From: Paenibacillus prosopidis
GTDB taxonomy: Bacteria > Bacillota > Bacilli > Paenibacillales > Paenibacillaceae
Direction of reading: 5' to 3'
DNA length: 64,000 nt
Assembly: GCF_003337375.1 (NCBI RefSeq)
Contig: NZ_QPJD01000001.1
Span: 372,001-436,000, forward strand
Made by a program: the position numbers and the translations under genes. This document shows, piece after piece, positions 8,693 to 17,850 of the stretch (its first letter is position 1; every line of letters begins with the position of its first letter). The notes under the pieces are model-generated. The model was not told the DNA's origin and made no database searches. It worked only from the letters and a program-made list of their open reading frames with translations.

Positions 8693-9181
8693 ATGGGATA
8701 TACGGTGCAATATATACCTCTAAGCAAGATAAAGTCTGGGTCTATCGCCAATTCAACAAAGCGTAGCAAAGAACTTCGCAAAGTCGCTCAGGATTGTATG
8801 CAGCTGTTGATCGTCAGAAAAAGCCGAAAAGACGGCGGTTACGTCATTGTAAGCGGAATTAATCACTTGGATTACTACACAAGGTATACGAGGAAAAGCG
8901 TAGTACCGTGTCTGGTGGACGAAGGCAAAATTTCATCGACTTTTGCATCATTATTGAACCGTTTTCAAAAACGCAAGCTGCCCGATGAACTGCCATACAT
9001 CAATACTGATCTAATTGCCGGCAACAGTTGGTCCATCATCCGCTCGTTTTTGAAGCAGGATTCCCGGTTCAAAAGGTTAACCCGCACAGAGCAGCTTAAG
9101 GTGCTTCGCCTTGGAATTCAATATAAGAAAACGACGATACGATCCATGAAAGCGAAGGTGGATGAGCTGATAAAAAGGTAG
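8693..9181 (+). CDS. Small protein with a ParB/sulfiredoxin-like N-terminal fold
   Basis: 162 aa starting at an ATG with GAGGGGTG upstream. The N-terminal half reads like a ParB-type nuclease fold: YIPLSKIKSG, then a helix with TKRSKELRKVA, then LLIVRKSRKDGGYVIVSG, NHLDYY and KSVVPCLVDE. The ParB GERR catalytic motif is absent, and in its place lies GINHLD. The basic C-terminal half includes FLKQDSRFKRLTRTEQLKVLRLGIQYKKTTIRSMKAKVDEL and may bind nucleic acid. I do not recognise a named family. It appears monocistronic. Confidence 0.6.
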   Translation: MGYTVQYIPLSKIKSGSIANSTKRSKELRKVAQDCMQLLIVRKSRKDGGYVIVSGINHLDYYTRYTRKSVVPCLVDEGKISSTFASLLNRFQKRKLPDELPYINTDLIAGNSWSIIRSFLKQDSRFKRLTRTEQLKVLRLGIQYKKTTIRSMKAKVDELIKR

Positions 9182-9333
9182 TATAACATCGCGAGGTTGC
9201 TGTGGTAATGAACGACGACCTCGTTAAGGGCAGGATAGTGTGATAAACAAATAAAAATATAGAACTTTTTTCATTATTTTTACGTCTAAAAGATTACTGG
9301 CGCAATTGAGGTACATGAGAGGAAGAAGCACAG

Positions 9334-9546
9334 TTGGTACTAGGAATGATTTTAATATTTTGTTTATGCGTATATACAATTTGGGCCAGTGTAATTTGGC
9401 TCCACAAGGGGTTAAAATTTAAGCAATCTGCTGAGATGTTAAAAGGGATACTTGCTTTATCCGTACTTGCTTTATGCTTGGTCATAGTCTGCTGGTATGG
9501 ATCAATGATCTATGATCTTGTTAACATGTCGGAAGCAATATCTTAA
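9334..9546 (+). CDS. Small two-helix membrane protein, unknown
   Basis: 70 aa, TTG start with GAGAGGAAG upstream. Two hydrophobic helices (about 3-24 and 38-60) are separated by a short basic loop (HKGLKFKQSAEML). No family recognised. It is a plausible small membrane protein because of the ribosome site and amphipathic layout, but no neighbour suggests a job. Confidence 0.5.
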   Translation: MVLGMILIFCLCVYTIWASVIWLHKGLKFKQSAEMLKGILALSVLALCLVIVCWYGSMIYDLVNMSEAIS

Positions 9547-9605
9547 TAGGAAAGCCATGTCAACTGCCACAATTTTTTTCTGGCCGCGCCCCTGCTTTAA
9601 TTAGA

Positions 9606-9781
9606 GGAAAACCTCCCGTTAATTTGTCCTCGAAATCATGAGAAGAATCATCTTACCGGAAAAGCTCCATCTAAATCGCCGGTTTTGTTGATCATTGACC
9701 GAATAGGATTAAATTAACGGGAGGTTTTCCGTGTACAGGCTTACGATCCGACCAAGTAGAACAATTAGCGGGAGGTTTTCC
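9606..9781. repeat. Cluster of three 19-20 bp repeats, one inverted
   Basis: GGAAAACCTCCCGTTAATTT (9606-9625) is the exact reverse complement of the 20 bases at 9711-9730. A third copy at 9763-9781 (AATTAGCGGGAGGTTTTCC) differs from the second by one base and starts 51 bp after it. No transposase or coding frame lies between. The 409-bp gene-free stretch 9547-9955 also holds GATCACCC (9827-9834) / GGGTGATC (9859-9866). It could be a REP- or MITE-like element or a dispersed genomic repeat. Confidence 0.7.
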
Positions 9782-9955
9782 TGCTATAACTTTCCAGATA
9801 AATTATTAATAGCAGCAAAATACAAAGATCACCCGCAAAACGGATAAAAATCCACTTGGGGTGATCATTTTGGGTCAAAAGACATAGGTCTCCCTGTTCC
9901 CAATCTTTGAATCACATATTATACTTATAATAGAAGAAATTAACCAATTATTTCA

Positions 9956-10162
9956 TTACACCTCAGGCTTGGCTTCGGCTTTTGCTGCCTCTGGTTTAGC
10001 TTCGGCTTTAGCCGCCGCCTCAGGCTTAGCTTCGGCTTTCATCGTTGCTACAAACGCTGCTTCCGGTTTCGCTTCAGCTTTCGCGGCAAACGCCGGCATT
10101 GCTGCGCCGAACACTAGAGCCATTCCCAAAACCGTTGCAACTAACAATTTACCTTTTTTCAT
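9956..10162 (-). CDS. Small secreted protein with KAEAKPEAA repeats
   Basis: 68 aa. A clear signal peptide (MKKGKLLVATVLGMALVFGA, cleavage after AFA at about 26) is followed by a low-complexity tail of about four KAEAKPEAA units. The tail lacks aromatic residues apart from one Phe. GAGGG sits 9 nt before the ATG at 10162; an in-frame ATG at 10171 is too close to it. Highly charged Ala/Pro/Lys/Glu repeats suggest an extended wall-associated or exported peptide. It is divergent from the sensor kinase at 10321. Function unknown. Confidence 0.7.
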   Translation of the reverse strand: MKKGKLLVATVLGMALVFGAAMPAFAAKAEAKPEAAFVATMKAEAKPEAAAKAEAKPEAAKAEAKPEV

Positions 10163-10320
10163 AATAATCATCCCTCATTCTTATTATTTGATTTAGTCTA
10201 AGGATTTGTTATCCCCGCTTGAGACTCATTATAAAAGCATCCGGAAATGTACATAAGGTTGAACTTTTTTCACCCGGGTATAAAGCTGCACAAAAGGTTA
10301 ATTCAATGGAGGCTATTTGG

Positions 10321-11781
10321 ATGGTCATTTTATACTGCACCATATTTCTGTCCTTGTGGACGATTGGCACGGTACTGCTGGTCAACAATTCGGGAAACCC
10401 GCACACGCGCTGGTTCAGTTTGTTTTTGTTCGTCACGGGCTTAGCAAGCTTCTCGGTCGTTCTTAACGTGCAGGTTTTGCCTTGGATGCGCATGTCGTCC
10501 ATATTTTCGCCTGAGGCTATAGAGTACGTAAGGCTGTTCTCGATGGTGGCTTGGGGTGTAGAGTATCACTTTTTGCCGTACCTGCTGCTTATTTGCTCGC
10601 TGGTATTCACCCGATTGTTCCGCCGAAAAGCCATTATTTTGTTCAGTCTGGTCACCCCTGTGCCCATCATCGTTTACTTGGCTGCGGTTCCGCCGCTTTA
10701 TCCTGAGCTGCAATTGGGCGGTCACCCGTTGTCCCGTATCATCTCCGGCGTATATTTTCTGGCGGCGCTCGCGATCTACTGGCTGCGGTATTTAACCGAA
10801 CAGAATGCTTCCCATAAGAAAAACAGCTTCCGCACTGCGGTGGCTATCATCCCGTGCATTAGTTTTCTATACGCTACGGATTATATCGGTATTGAACGGG
10901 TGATCATCAGCCGTGAAGGCATGGAGATAACGGGCAGTAACATGTGGCAGTTTAACTTTATTATCGCTCTTGTGTTTGCAGCCTTTTTCATTTACTACGG
11001 GATGAAGTACGGCTTCATGGGGATCAAGCTCCGGATCGAGCGACAGAAAATCGATTATTCCATGAAAAACTTGACGCAGGGTGCGCTTATTTTGAATCAT
11101 ACGATTAAGAATGAAGTGCAAAAAATCAACTACCTTAGCAGCCGGATGAGGGATTCCGTCGTCCATAACGATAAAGAAGAAATGCTGCACAATCTGGCCC
11201 ATTTGGACCAGGTGTCGGAGCATATTTTAAATATGATGAACCAAATCAAGGAAAGAACCGGCGATATCGTGCTGTATGAGGAGGAACACCGCATGGCGGA
11301 CGTGCTGGAATATAGCCTCATGGCATTAGAGCCTATGATGCAGGCCAAACAGATTAGCATCCATAAAGACGTGCAGTGCGATCCGGTTATTCTGTGTGAC
11401 AAATCCCATATCAAAGAGGTGCTGAACAACCTGCTCGTTAACGCTCTCGATGCGATTGAACCCGGAAACGGAAAAATCTCCATTTCCTTGCTGGGAGCCA
11501 AGAAGGAAGTCGTGATTTGGATTAAAGACAATGGGGCCGGGATATCGGCCGAAAGTGCGGCTCGGATGTTCGATCCATTTTTTACGACGAAGAAAGGGGT
11601 ATCCAACTACGGACTCGGCCTGAACTACTGTTATGGAGTGATGCAGAAGCATGGAGGAAGTATCCGGCTGGTAGAGACGGAGCAGGGGAAGGGGACATGT
11701 ATGGAGCTCCGGTTTCCGGCCAAAAGGGTGCGCATGATCAAAATACCAGACCGTTCCGCAGCGCTGCGGGTCGGCGTTTAA
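10321..11781 (+). CDS. Membrane sensor histidine kinase
   Basis: 486 aa from the ATG at 10321, chosen because AATGGAGG lies 8 nt upstream; the frame extends to 10219 without a ribosome site. About seven N-terminal membrane helices (roughly 1-235) are followed by a phosphoacceptor motif NHTIKNEVQKINYL (H260). A HATPase domain completes it: N box LNNLLVNALDAI, G1 KDNGAGIS, F box FDPFFTTKKG and G2 GLGLNYC. Seven base pairs separate it from a NarL-type regulator. The signal is unknown; mprF downstream suggests envelope stress, but only by proximity. Confidence 0.88.
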   Translation: MVILYCTIFLSLWTIGTVLLVNNSGNPHTRWFSLFLFVTGLASFSVVLNVQVLPWMRMSSIFSPEAIEYVRLFSMVAWGVEYHFLPYLLLICSLVFTRLFRRKAIILFSLVTPVPIIVYLAAVPPLYPELQLGGHPLSRIISGVYFLAALAIYWLRYLTEQNASHKKNSFRTAVAIIPCISFLYATDYIGIERVIISREGMEITGSNMWQFNFIIALVFAAFFIYYGMKYGFMGIKLRIERQKIDYSMKNLTQGALILNHTIKNEVQKINYLSSRMRDSVVHNDKEEMLHNLAHLDQVSEHILNMMNQIKERTGDIVLYEEEHRMADVLEYSLMALEPMMQAKQISIHKDVQCDPVILCDKSHIKEVLNNLLVNALDAIEPGNGKISISLLGAKKEVVIWIKDNGAGISAESAARMFDPFFTTKKGVSNYGLGLNYCYGVMQKHGGSIRLVETEQGKGTCMELRFPAKRVRMIKIPDRSAALRVGV

Positions 11782-11797
11782 AAGGGGAATGACCGGG

Positions 11798-12373
11798 ATG
11801 GATCACAAAATACGGGTGATGCTTGTGGAGGACGACAGCTTCTGGCGGGAGCGGCTCTTTGCCGATTTGAATAAGGAAACGGATATCGAGATTGTCAAAG
11901 CGGCGGCAACAAAGCGGGAAGCGCTGGAAGAGGCGGGTGTTCTGGACGTCGACGTGGTGCTTATGGACATCAACTTAACCGAGAATCAATTGGATGGACT
12001 CGAGACCACCAAGGAGCTTATGATCGCTACCCAGTCGAAAGTCAAGGTCATAATGTTAACCTCATTGACGGAAAAAGAAATCATCGTCAAGGCGTTCCAA
12101 AACGGAGCCGTGAATTATATTAATAAATCGAGCTTCCCCGATATCGTACGCGCGATCCGCGAGGCCTATGCCGATCAGGCTTCCATACATCCGGATGCGG
12201 CTTTGGTCATGAGAGAAGAAATACGGTTAATGCTGTTATCCCCCTCCGAACGGGAAATTCACGATCTCAAGGAGCGCGGCTACAGCCGAACGGAAATTTC
12301 GGAGCTCCTCAACAAATCGTTAAATACGATTAAGACGCAGATCCGGAGCGTACGGAGCAAATTGTTAAAATAA
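11798..12373 (+). CDS. NarL/LuxR-family response regulator
   Basis: 191 aa. The receiver domain (about 3-120) has VEDDSFW, phospho-acceptor Asp in VVLMDINL, MLTSL and INKSSF in place of the usual KP motif. A LuxR HTH follows: LSPSEREIHDLKERGYSRTEISELLNKS, then LNTIKTQIRSVRSKL. ATGs at 11789 and 11798 are both in frame. AAGGGG (11782-11787) is better spaced for 11798. It is the partner of the kinase just upstream. Confidence 0.88.
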   Translation: MDHKIRVMLVEDDSFWRERLFADLNKETDIEIVKAAATKREALEEAGVLDVDVVLMDINLTENQLDGLETTKELMIATQSKVKVIMLTSLTEKEIIVKAFQNGAVNYINKSSFPDIVRAIREAYADQASIHPDAALVMREEIRLMLLSPSEREIHDLKERGYSRTEISELLNKSLNTIKTQIRSVRSKLLK

Positions 12374-12380
12374 TTCAGAT

Positions 12381-12422
12381 AGCATAGTGAAGGGCTGCCA
12401 CGCGGCAGCCCTTCACTATGCT
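12381..12422 (+). terminator. Very stable hairpin, 19-bp perfect stem
   Basis: AGCATAGTGAAGGGCTGCC (12381-12399) is the exact complement of GGCAGCCCTTCACTATGCT (12404-12422) around a 4-base loop. It sits 8 bp after the regulator stop. No T-run follows, so it may be a rho-independent variant or an RNA-stability element. Confidence 0.6.
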
Positions 12423-12531
12423 AAGAGCCCCCTTATACAGGATTGATAAGCAAGAGAGTATACTTTACTAGTCCATCATGGCAATACTATAATTAATAGT
12501 ACTGCTCAAATCCTATTCAAGGGGATATTCA

Positions 12532-15186
12532 ATGAATTGGTTTCGTGAAATAGCTCAAAAGCTGCGCATTATTAAGCTTCTTTCTATCCTCTACCGCGCC
12601 AGGCTGCTGCGGATTCTTATCCCCTTCGCTATTATCGCTCTCGTTTATTGGGAAGGACAGAAAGAATTCCAGGCGGTCGATTGGGGTACAACCCTGCATT
12701 ATCTTCATCATATACATCCCAAGACGATCTTCCTTATGCTTATCTTTTCCCTGCTTGCGGTTTCCGTGATGAGTACATATGATTTTTTAATCCGAAAACA
12801 TTTTCAATTCCCGATAGGCTTATGGAGCTCGTTTCGTTATGGATGGATTGCGAACACCTCCAACAATCTCATAGGCTTTGCCGGTTTAACAGGGGCCGGA
12901 TTACGAACTTTTCTTTACCGTAATCATGCTATTCCTATTGCAAGCATTGCGACTTCGGTTGCTTTCCTCTCCACCATTACATTTACCGGCTTATCGCTGC
13001 TCGCAGAGTTAAGCATCATCGGTGTTTTTCCCATAAAGCCAATGATCGCAGCCCATCCTTGGCTCGTTTACGCCGTGTGGGCAATCGGATTATATTTGCC
13101 TTTATTCGTGCTGATACAGCGAACGCCGCTATTCACGAAATGGTTTAATCGGGATCAAGGACAGCTAGGCTTACGAATAATGACCGCATCAATAGGCGCT
13201 TCTTTTTTGGAATGGTTTTTTGCAGGAATGACCTTCTGGATTATCGGGACGAAGTTTCTTCCAGGCCTTTCCTTTACGCATGCGCTCGGCATATTTACCA
13301 TTGCTGCAATTGCCGGCATCGTCAGCATGGCGCCCGGCGGGATCGGCGGCTTTGACTTAACGGCCATGCTCGGTTTGCAACTCTTAGGCTATCCTCCCGA
13401 TAAATGCGCTGTCGTTCTTGTATTATTCAGGCTGCTGTATTACATTGTGCCGTGGCTGATTGGCCTTATAATGGCGGTTTTTGAGTTCCCTATCAATCTT
13501 AAACGGGGCGACCAGGCGGAAGGAAGCATAATGGAACGCGCTCTGAATTTATGGCAGAAGGTTTGGCGTTGGCCGGGGCAGTTCGGGTTGATTGGTGAAA
13601 TCGGTGCTTGGTCACTCGGCAAGCTTGTATTCGCAAGCGGAGTGATTTTGCTGTTATCCGCTGCAACGCCTGGAATGCTCTACCGACTCCATTATGCGGA
13701 AGAACTATTATCGCTTCCTATTATGAGGCTTTCCCATCAGCTCAGCGTCATTATCGGCATCATGCTCGTCGTGTTGTCCCGCGGAATATCGCTTAGGATC
13801 AAACGAGCCTATAACTGGACGCTCTTGCTGCTTTGCGCAGGCTCCTTTTTCACTTTAGCGAAAGCGTTCGATTACGAGGAGGCGATCTTCCTCCTTATCG
13901 TAGCGCTGCTGCTGTGGATCTCGAGGCACCGTTTTTACCGTCTTGCAGTACCATTCGGAAAATATAATATCGCCGCTTGGGGCTTGATCACTCTCCTTAT
14001 CGTCTATGGCTATTATCTGATTGGTTCCCATATGCATCCGGCATTTCTAAAACATTTGCCCCGGGCGGCTAATGATGCATGGCTGTTAGAGCCTGGCGAG
14101 CATATTATCGTTGCGTTATTCGGCCTCTTAGTCGCATGGCTTATGCTGTCGCTGCTTTACTTATTCCGGCCAAAGCGGTTCGAGATTACCGGTGTAGCTC
14201 CGGAAGAACAAGCAAAATTAAAAGCTTTTCTAGAGCACGAACAAGGAAATCTATTGACGCATATGCTCTTTACCGGCGACAAAAGCTTCTTCTGGGCCAT
14301 GGATAACCGCGTATTAATTCCGTATGCGAAAATTAGAAATAAGTTAGTCGTGCTGGGTGATCCCCTCGGTCCCAAAAGCCTGCTGAGCGCGGCCATCCAG
14401 CAATTTCAACAGTTTTCGGATCAATTTGCTTTAGAGACCGTGTTTTATCAGGTTGCGCCAGATTATTTGCCGCTCTATCATGAAAACGGCTACCGCTTTT
14501 TTAAGCTGGGCGAGGAAGCTCTCGTTCATCTGGAGAGCTTTACTCTCGCAGGAAAACAGAATACGAACATGCGAACGGTCAAAAACCGCTTTGAACGCGA
14601 AGGCTTTCAGTTTGAAATCGCTCAGCCGCCGCATCATCCATTACTAGTGGAAAGATTGGCATATATTTCAAACCAATGGCTGGATGGTAAGCATGAAAAG
14701 GGCTATTCCCTCGGGTGGTTCGAGGAAGGCTATTTGCATCAGGCGCCCATCGCGCTGCTGAAAAATACGGACGGTGATATTATCGCTTTCGCTTCATTAG
14801 CACCAGGTTATGATGACGCTACGATGTCCGTCGATCTGATGCGCTATTTGAAGGCCACGCCGAATGGAACGATGGACCAGCTCTTCATTTGTTTGCTCGA
14901 GTGGGCCAAGTCTCAGGGCTATTCCCGCTTTAACCTAGGCATGGCTCCCCTTTCGCGCGTAGGCCAAAGCCAGAAGGCGATCAAGGAAGAAAAGCTGGCA
15001 CGCATTCTATTCCAATATGGGGGCAGCTGGTATGGTTTCATAGGACTAAGAAGGTACAAGGAAAAATTTTCTCCGGAATGGGAGCCGCGTTATCTCGCCT
15101 ATCCCTCATCCGTCTCATTGCCCTTATTATTAGTTGAGCTCGTCCGCTTAATTGCCCGCCACCCAAGCAAAAACAAAAAAACGTAA
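12532..15186 (+). CDS. mprF: Phosphatidylglycerol lysyltransferase / flippase MprF
   Basis: 884 aa, the normal length. The N-terminal two thirds carry about 13-14 membrane helices, including the flippase motif IAGIVSMAPGGIGGFDLT. The C-terminal DUF2156 domain (about 545-870) aminoacylates phosphatidylglycerol using aminoacyl-tRNA; KNRFEREGF, DLMRYL and GYSRFNLGMAPLS are visible. The modified lipid reduces membrane negative charge and gives resistance to cationic peptides. AAGGGGATATTCA precedes the ATG. TATAAT at 12488-12493 may be its -10. Whether it adds Lys or Ala cannot be told from the sequence. Confidence 0.95.
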   Translation: MNWFREIAQKLRIIKLLSILYRARLLRILIPFAIIALVYWEGQKEFQAVDWGTTLHYLHHIHPKTIFLMLIFSLLAVSVMSTYDFLIRKHFQFPIGLWSSFRYGWIANTSNNLIGFAGLTGAGLRTFLYRNHAIPIASIATSVAFLSTITFTGLSLLAELSIIGVFPIKPMIAAHPWLVYAVWAIGLYLPLFVLIQRTPLFTKWFNRDQGQLGLRIMTASIGASFLEWFFAGMTFWIIGTKFLPGLSFTHALGIFTIAAIAGIVSMAPGGIGGFDLTAMLGLQLLGYPPDKCAVVLVLFRLLYYIVPWLIGLIMAVFEFPINLKRGDQAEGSIMERALNLWQKVWRWPGQFGLIGEIGAWSLGKLVFASGVILLLSAATPGMLYRLHYAEELLSLPIMRLSHQLSVIIGIMLVVLSRGISLRIKRAYNWTLLLLCAGSFFTLAKAFDYEEAIFLLIVALLLWISRHRFYRLAVPFGKYNIAAWGLITLLIVYGYYLIGSHMHPAFLKHLPRAANDAWLLEPGEHIIVALFGLLVAWLMLSLLYLFRPKRFEITGVAPEEQAKLKAFLEHEQGNLLTHMLFTGDKSFFWAMDNRVLIPYAKIRNKLVVLGDPLGPKSLLSAAIQQFQQFSDQFALETVFYQVAPDYLPLYHENGYRFFKLGEEALVHLESFTLAGKQNTNMRTVKNRFEREGFQFEIAQPPHHPLLVERLAYISNQWLDGKHEKGYSLGWFEEGYLHQAPIALLKNTDGDIIAFASLAPGYDDATMSVDLMRYLKATPNGTMDQLFICLLEWAKSQGYSRFNLGMAPLSRVGQSQKAIKEEKLARILFQYGGSWYGFIGLRRYKEKFSPEWEPRYLAYPSSVSLPLLLVELVRLIARHPSKNKKT

Positions 15187-15290
15187 AGCTTCTCGACTTA
15201 CAAAGAACCGACGGTGCTCTAAAAAACTGTGATATACTGTTTACTAGATATACACTTCGGAAGCAGGAATAGGATGGAGGGGCGAACAAC

Positions 15291-16076
15291 ATGACGAACG
15301 GCGGTCAAATGGATGATGAAGCTTTGAAAAACTTACCTAACGGCGTGACGCTGAGCTGGGGGATCGTAAAAAAACCGCGCAGGGGGCCGAAGGGCGAGCT
15401 CAGCATTCCAATGATCGTCGACGCCGCAGTCGCGATCGCAGACAGGGACGGACTCTCGGCCGTTTCGATGAGCCGGGTAGCCCAGTCCTTGGGCTTCACC
15501 ACGATGTCGTTGTACCGATATATTACGAGCAAAGAGGATCTTCTGGTGCTCATGCAGAATGCAGTGTGCGATATCCCGGTTCCTCCGGAAGGGTATCAGC
15601 CCGATTGGCGCGAAGAGATGCGGGATTTCGTGCAGGCCTGCGTTCTCGTATTCCGGGAGCATCCTTGGTTTGCGGATATTCCCATCAAGGGCATCCCCCT
15701 AACGCCGAATAATCTTCGGTTTATCGACTGGATGCTCCGCATCATGCGTGATTTCCCCCTCAATGACTTTGAGAAAATGTCGTTCGTGCTTCTGCTCAGC
15801 AGTTACGCGCGGGCGTGCGGCATGATTCAGCGGGATATGGATCACGCCCTCAAGGCCGGCGAAAGCATCGATTCGTTCAACGGCTTGAATTACACAGCCG
15901 CGCTGAAGCATTTGGTCAAGCAGGACAGCTTTCCGGATTTATATCCCATCCTCATGTCCGGCGCCTACACGGGAGAAACGGAAAGCCCGATCGGTGACGA
16001 TCTTGCCTTCGGACTAGAGAGAATTTTGGACGGTATCGAGCATTATCTTGAGGTGAAACGGTCCATGCAGCCTTAA
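15291..16076 (+). CDS. TetR-family regulator with TetR_C-type ligand domain
   Basis: 261 aa. A ~30-residue N-terminal extension precedes the HTH: IVDAAVAIADRDGLSAVSMSRVAQSLGFTTMSLYRYITSKEDLL. The rest resembles the tetracycline-repressor-type C-terminal domain. GGAGGGGCG precedes the ATG. It converges on the DrrAB-type ABC exporter across a shared terminator, which makes that exporter a likely target. TATACT at 15233-15238 is a possible -10 for its own transcription. Confidence 0.87.
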   Translation: MTNGGQMDDEALKNLPNGVTLSWGIVKKPRRGPKGELSIPMIVDAAVAIADRDGLSAVSMSRVAQSLGFTTMSLYRYITSKEDLLVLMQNAVCDIPVPPEGYQPDWREEMRDFVQACVLVFREHPWFADIPIKGIPLTPNNLRFIDWMLRIMRDFPLNDFEKMSFVLLLSSYARACGMIQRDMDHALKAGESIDSFNGLNYTAALKHLVKQDSFPDLYPILMSGAYTGETESPIGDDLAFGLERILDGIEHYLEVKRSMQP

Positions 16077-16090
16077 ATGCGATATGCAAC

Positions 16091-16132
16091 AAAAAAAGCA
16101 GCGATTCGGCTAGACCGAACCGCTGCTTTTTT
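16091..16132. terminator. Bidirectional terminator between tetR and the ABC genes
   Basis: AAAAAAAGCAGCG and CGCTGCTTTTTT flank an inner GC stem (TTCGG / CCGAA), giving A- and T-runs on both sides. It serves both convergent transcripts. Confidence 0.9.
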
Positions 16133-16137
16133 GTCTT

Positions 16138-16929
16138 TTACCGGCGCCCTGACTTTCTTCGGAACGCGATAGCGCACCACACGAGTGCGATCAGAAGAAT
16201 GGCCGCGCACCAGCTGATCGCCCACCAGCCGTTATCCCCGATCGGCGTGCCGGCGAGCAGCCCGCGAATTGTCTCGATGACCGGCGTGACCGGCTGATGG
16301 TTCGCGAATCCTTGGAGCCAGGAAGGCATCGTATTTGTCGGAACGAAAGCGCTCGACAGATAAGGGAGAAACAGGAGTGCGAACCCGTAGCCGCTGGCGG
16401 CAGAAGGGCTGCCGGTCACCAGCCCTATCGCCGCGAATAACCAGGTGTACGTCAGGATGAACAAGATGATGACACCGAGAGCCGCGATCCATTCCCATGC
16501 GCCGGCACTCGGGCGAAAGCCTACAAGCAGGGCAACGCCGATGACGATGCAGGTCGCCAGCAAATTGCGGGCGAGGCTGGCGGCGACGTGTCCCGCAACG
16601 ACGCTTACGGATCGGATCGGCATCGTCCGGAATCGGTCGATAATGCCGTTCGTCATGTCCGTCGCGACATCCACGGCGGTGCTGGAGGAACCGAAGCCGG
16701 CGCATAAGAGAATAATTCCGGGAACGACGTAATTCACGTAGTCCCCGGTCGGATCGATTGCGCCGCCGAACACATAAGTAAACAAAAGCATGAGTAGAAT
16801 AGGGAGCATAATGGCCATAATCAGCGCTTCGACGTTACGCAGGCTGTGACGCAGGCTGCGTCCGATAAAGATCAGGTTCGTTGCCGTAAAGGAAGCGGGC
16901 TTCGGCAGCATCGATGGCGAGGTTTTCAT
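16138..16929 (-). CDS. ABC-2 type permease, DrrB-like
   Basis: 263 aa with six hydrophobic segments of the ABC2_membrane family. ANHQPVTPVIETIRGLLAG, FVPTNTMPSWLQ and GFGSSSTAVDVATDMTNGIIDRFRTMPI are typical of daunorubicin-resistance DrrB proteins. It overlaps the ATPase gene by 4 bp (ATGA), so translation is coupled. It is expected to form the membrane half of a drug or lipid exporter with the adjacent ATPase. Confidence 0.9.
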   Translation of the reverse strand: MKTSPSMLPKPASFTATNLIFIGRSLRHSLRNVEALIMAIMLPILLMLLFTYVFGGAIDPTGDYVNYVVPGIILLCAGFGSSSTAVDVATDMTNGIIDRFRTMPIRSVSVVAGHVAASLARNLLATCIVIGVALLVGFRPSAGAWEWIAALGVIILFILTYTWLFAAIGLVTGSPSAASGYGFALLFLPYLSSAFVPTNTMPSWLQGFANHQPVTPVIETIRGLLAGTPIGDNGWWAISWCAAILLIALVWCAIAFRRKSGRR

Positions 16930-17813
16930 ACGAGGGCTGCCTCCGTTTCTTTGGCCGTCAAGGCCAGAAATACATCGTCCATACTCGGCTTTCGAATGCT
17001 GATGCGCGTGTCGGATGCGAAGGAATGGGCGATTTCGTTCAACTTATGACGGACGTCCTCGATGCCGCCGCTTGTCGGAACCGTCCGGAGCAGCTCGTCG
17101 TTCCCGTTTCTCAGCTCGATCACTTCGCCGCTGACGCGCGCTTTGAGCTCGTCGGCGGTCCCGGATGCGACGACGCGCCCGCGGTTAATGACCGCGATCG
17201 TATCGGCGAGCTGATCCGCTTCCTCCAAGTACTGTGTCGTCAGGAATATCGTCATACCTTGCTGCTTCAGCCGCAGAATGATGTCCCATAGCGCGCGCCG
17301 GCTGATCGTATCGAGCCCCGTCGTCGGTTCGTCGAGGAACAACACCGGCCGGTGCACGACGAGGCTAACGGCGAGATCTAGTTTGCGGCGCATGCCGCCG
17401 GAGTAAGTCTTTACTCGTTTGCCTGCAGCGCCCGCGAGATCGAAGCTCTTCAGCAGCTCGGCGGTGCGGGCGCTGCTTTCCTTGACCGAGAGGCCGGACA
17501 GCCTGCACATCATTTTCAAATTTTCTTCCCCGGTCAGCACTTCGTCAACAGCGGCGAACTGGCCCGTCAGGCTGATCGAATTCCGTACTTCCTTCCTGTC
17601 GCCGACGACATCGTATCCGTCGATCCGCGCATGGCCGCTATCCGGCTCTGTCAGCGTAGACAGGATGTGGATCAACGTCGTTTTGCCGGCACCGTTCGGT
17701 CCGAGAAGCGCGAAAATGGTTCCCTTCGCCACAGCCAAATTGATGCCGTCCAATACGGTTTGCTTGCCGAAACGTTTGCGTAAGCCATTCACTTCGATCG
17801 CGAGCGTACTCAT
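16926..17813 (-). CDS. ABC transporter ATP-binding protein, DrrA-like
   Basis: 295 aa. Walker A GPNGAGKTT, Q-loop LTGQFA, signature YSGGMRRKLDLA, Walker B VLFLDEPTTGLD and H-loop TTQYLEEAD are all present, followed by the DrrA-type C-terminal region. The start is the ATG at 17813, with AGAGGTGAT upstream; the frame continues to a GTG at 17822 that overlaps the ribosome site. First gene of the exporter operon. Confidence 0.92.
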   Translation of the reverse strand: MSTLAIEVNGLRKRFGKQTVLDGINLAVAKGTIFALLGPNGAGKTTLIHILSTLTEPDSGHARIDGYDVVGDRKEVRNSISLTGQFAAVDEVLTGEENLKMMCRLSGLSVKESSARTAELLKSFDLAGAAGKRVKTYSGGMRRKLDLAVSLVVHRPVLFLDEPTTGLDTISRRALWDIILRLKQQGMTIFLTTQYLEEADQLADTIAVINRGRVVASGTADELKARVSGEVIELRNGNDELLRTVPTSGGIEDVRHKLNEIAHSFASDTRISIRKPSMDDVFLALTAKETEAALV

Positions 17814-17850
17814 TTTAATCACCTCTTCATTAATTGTGTATTATGTAATC

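Noticed and set aside
8575..8766. 63-codon plus-strand frame before the ParB-fold gene
   Set aside because: It overlaps the better-supported gene start at 8693 and has no ribosome site.
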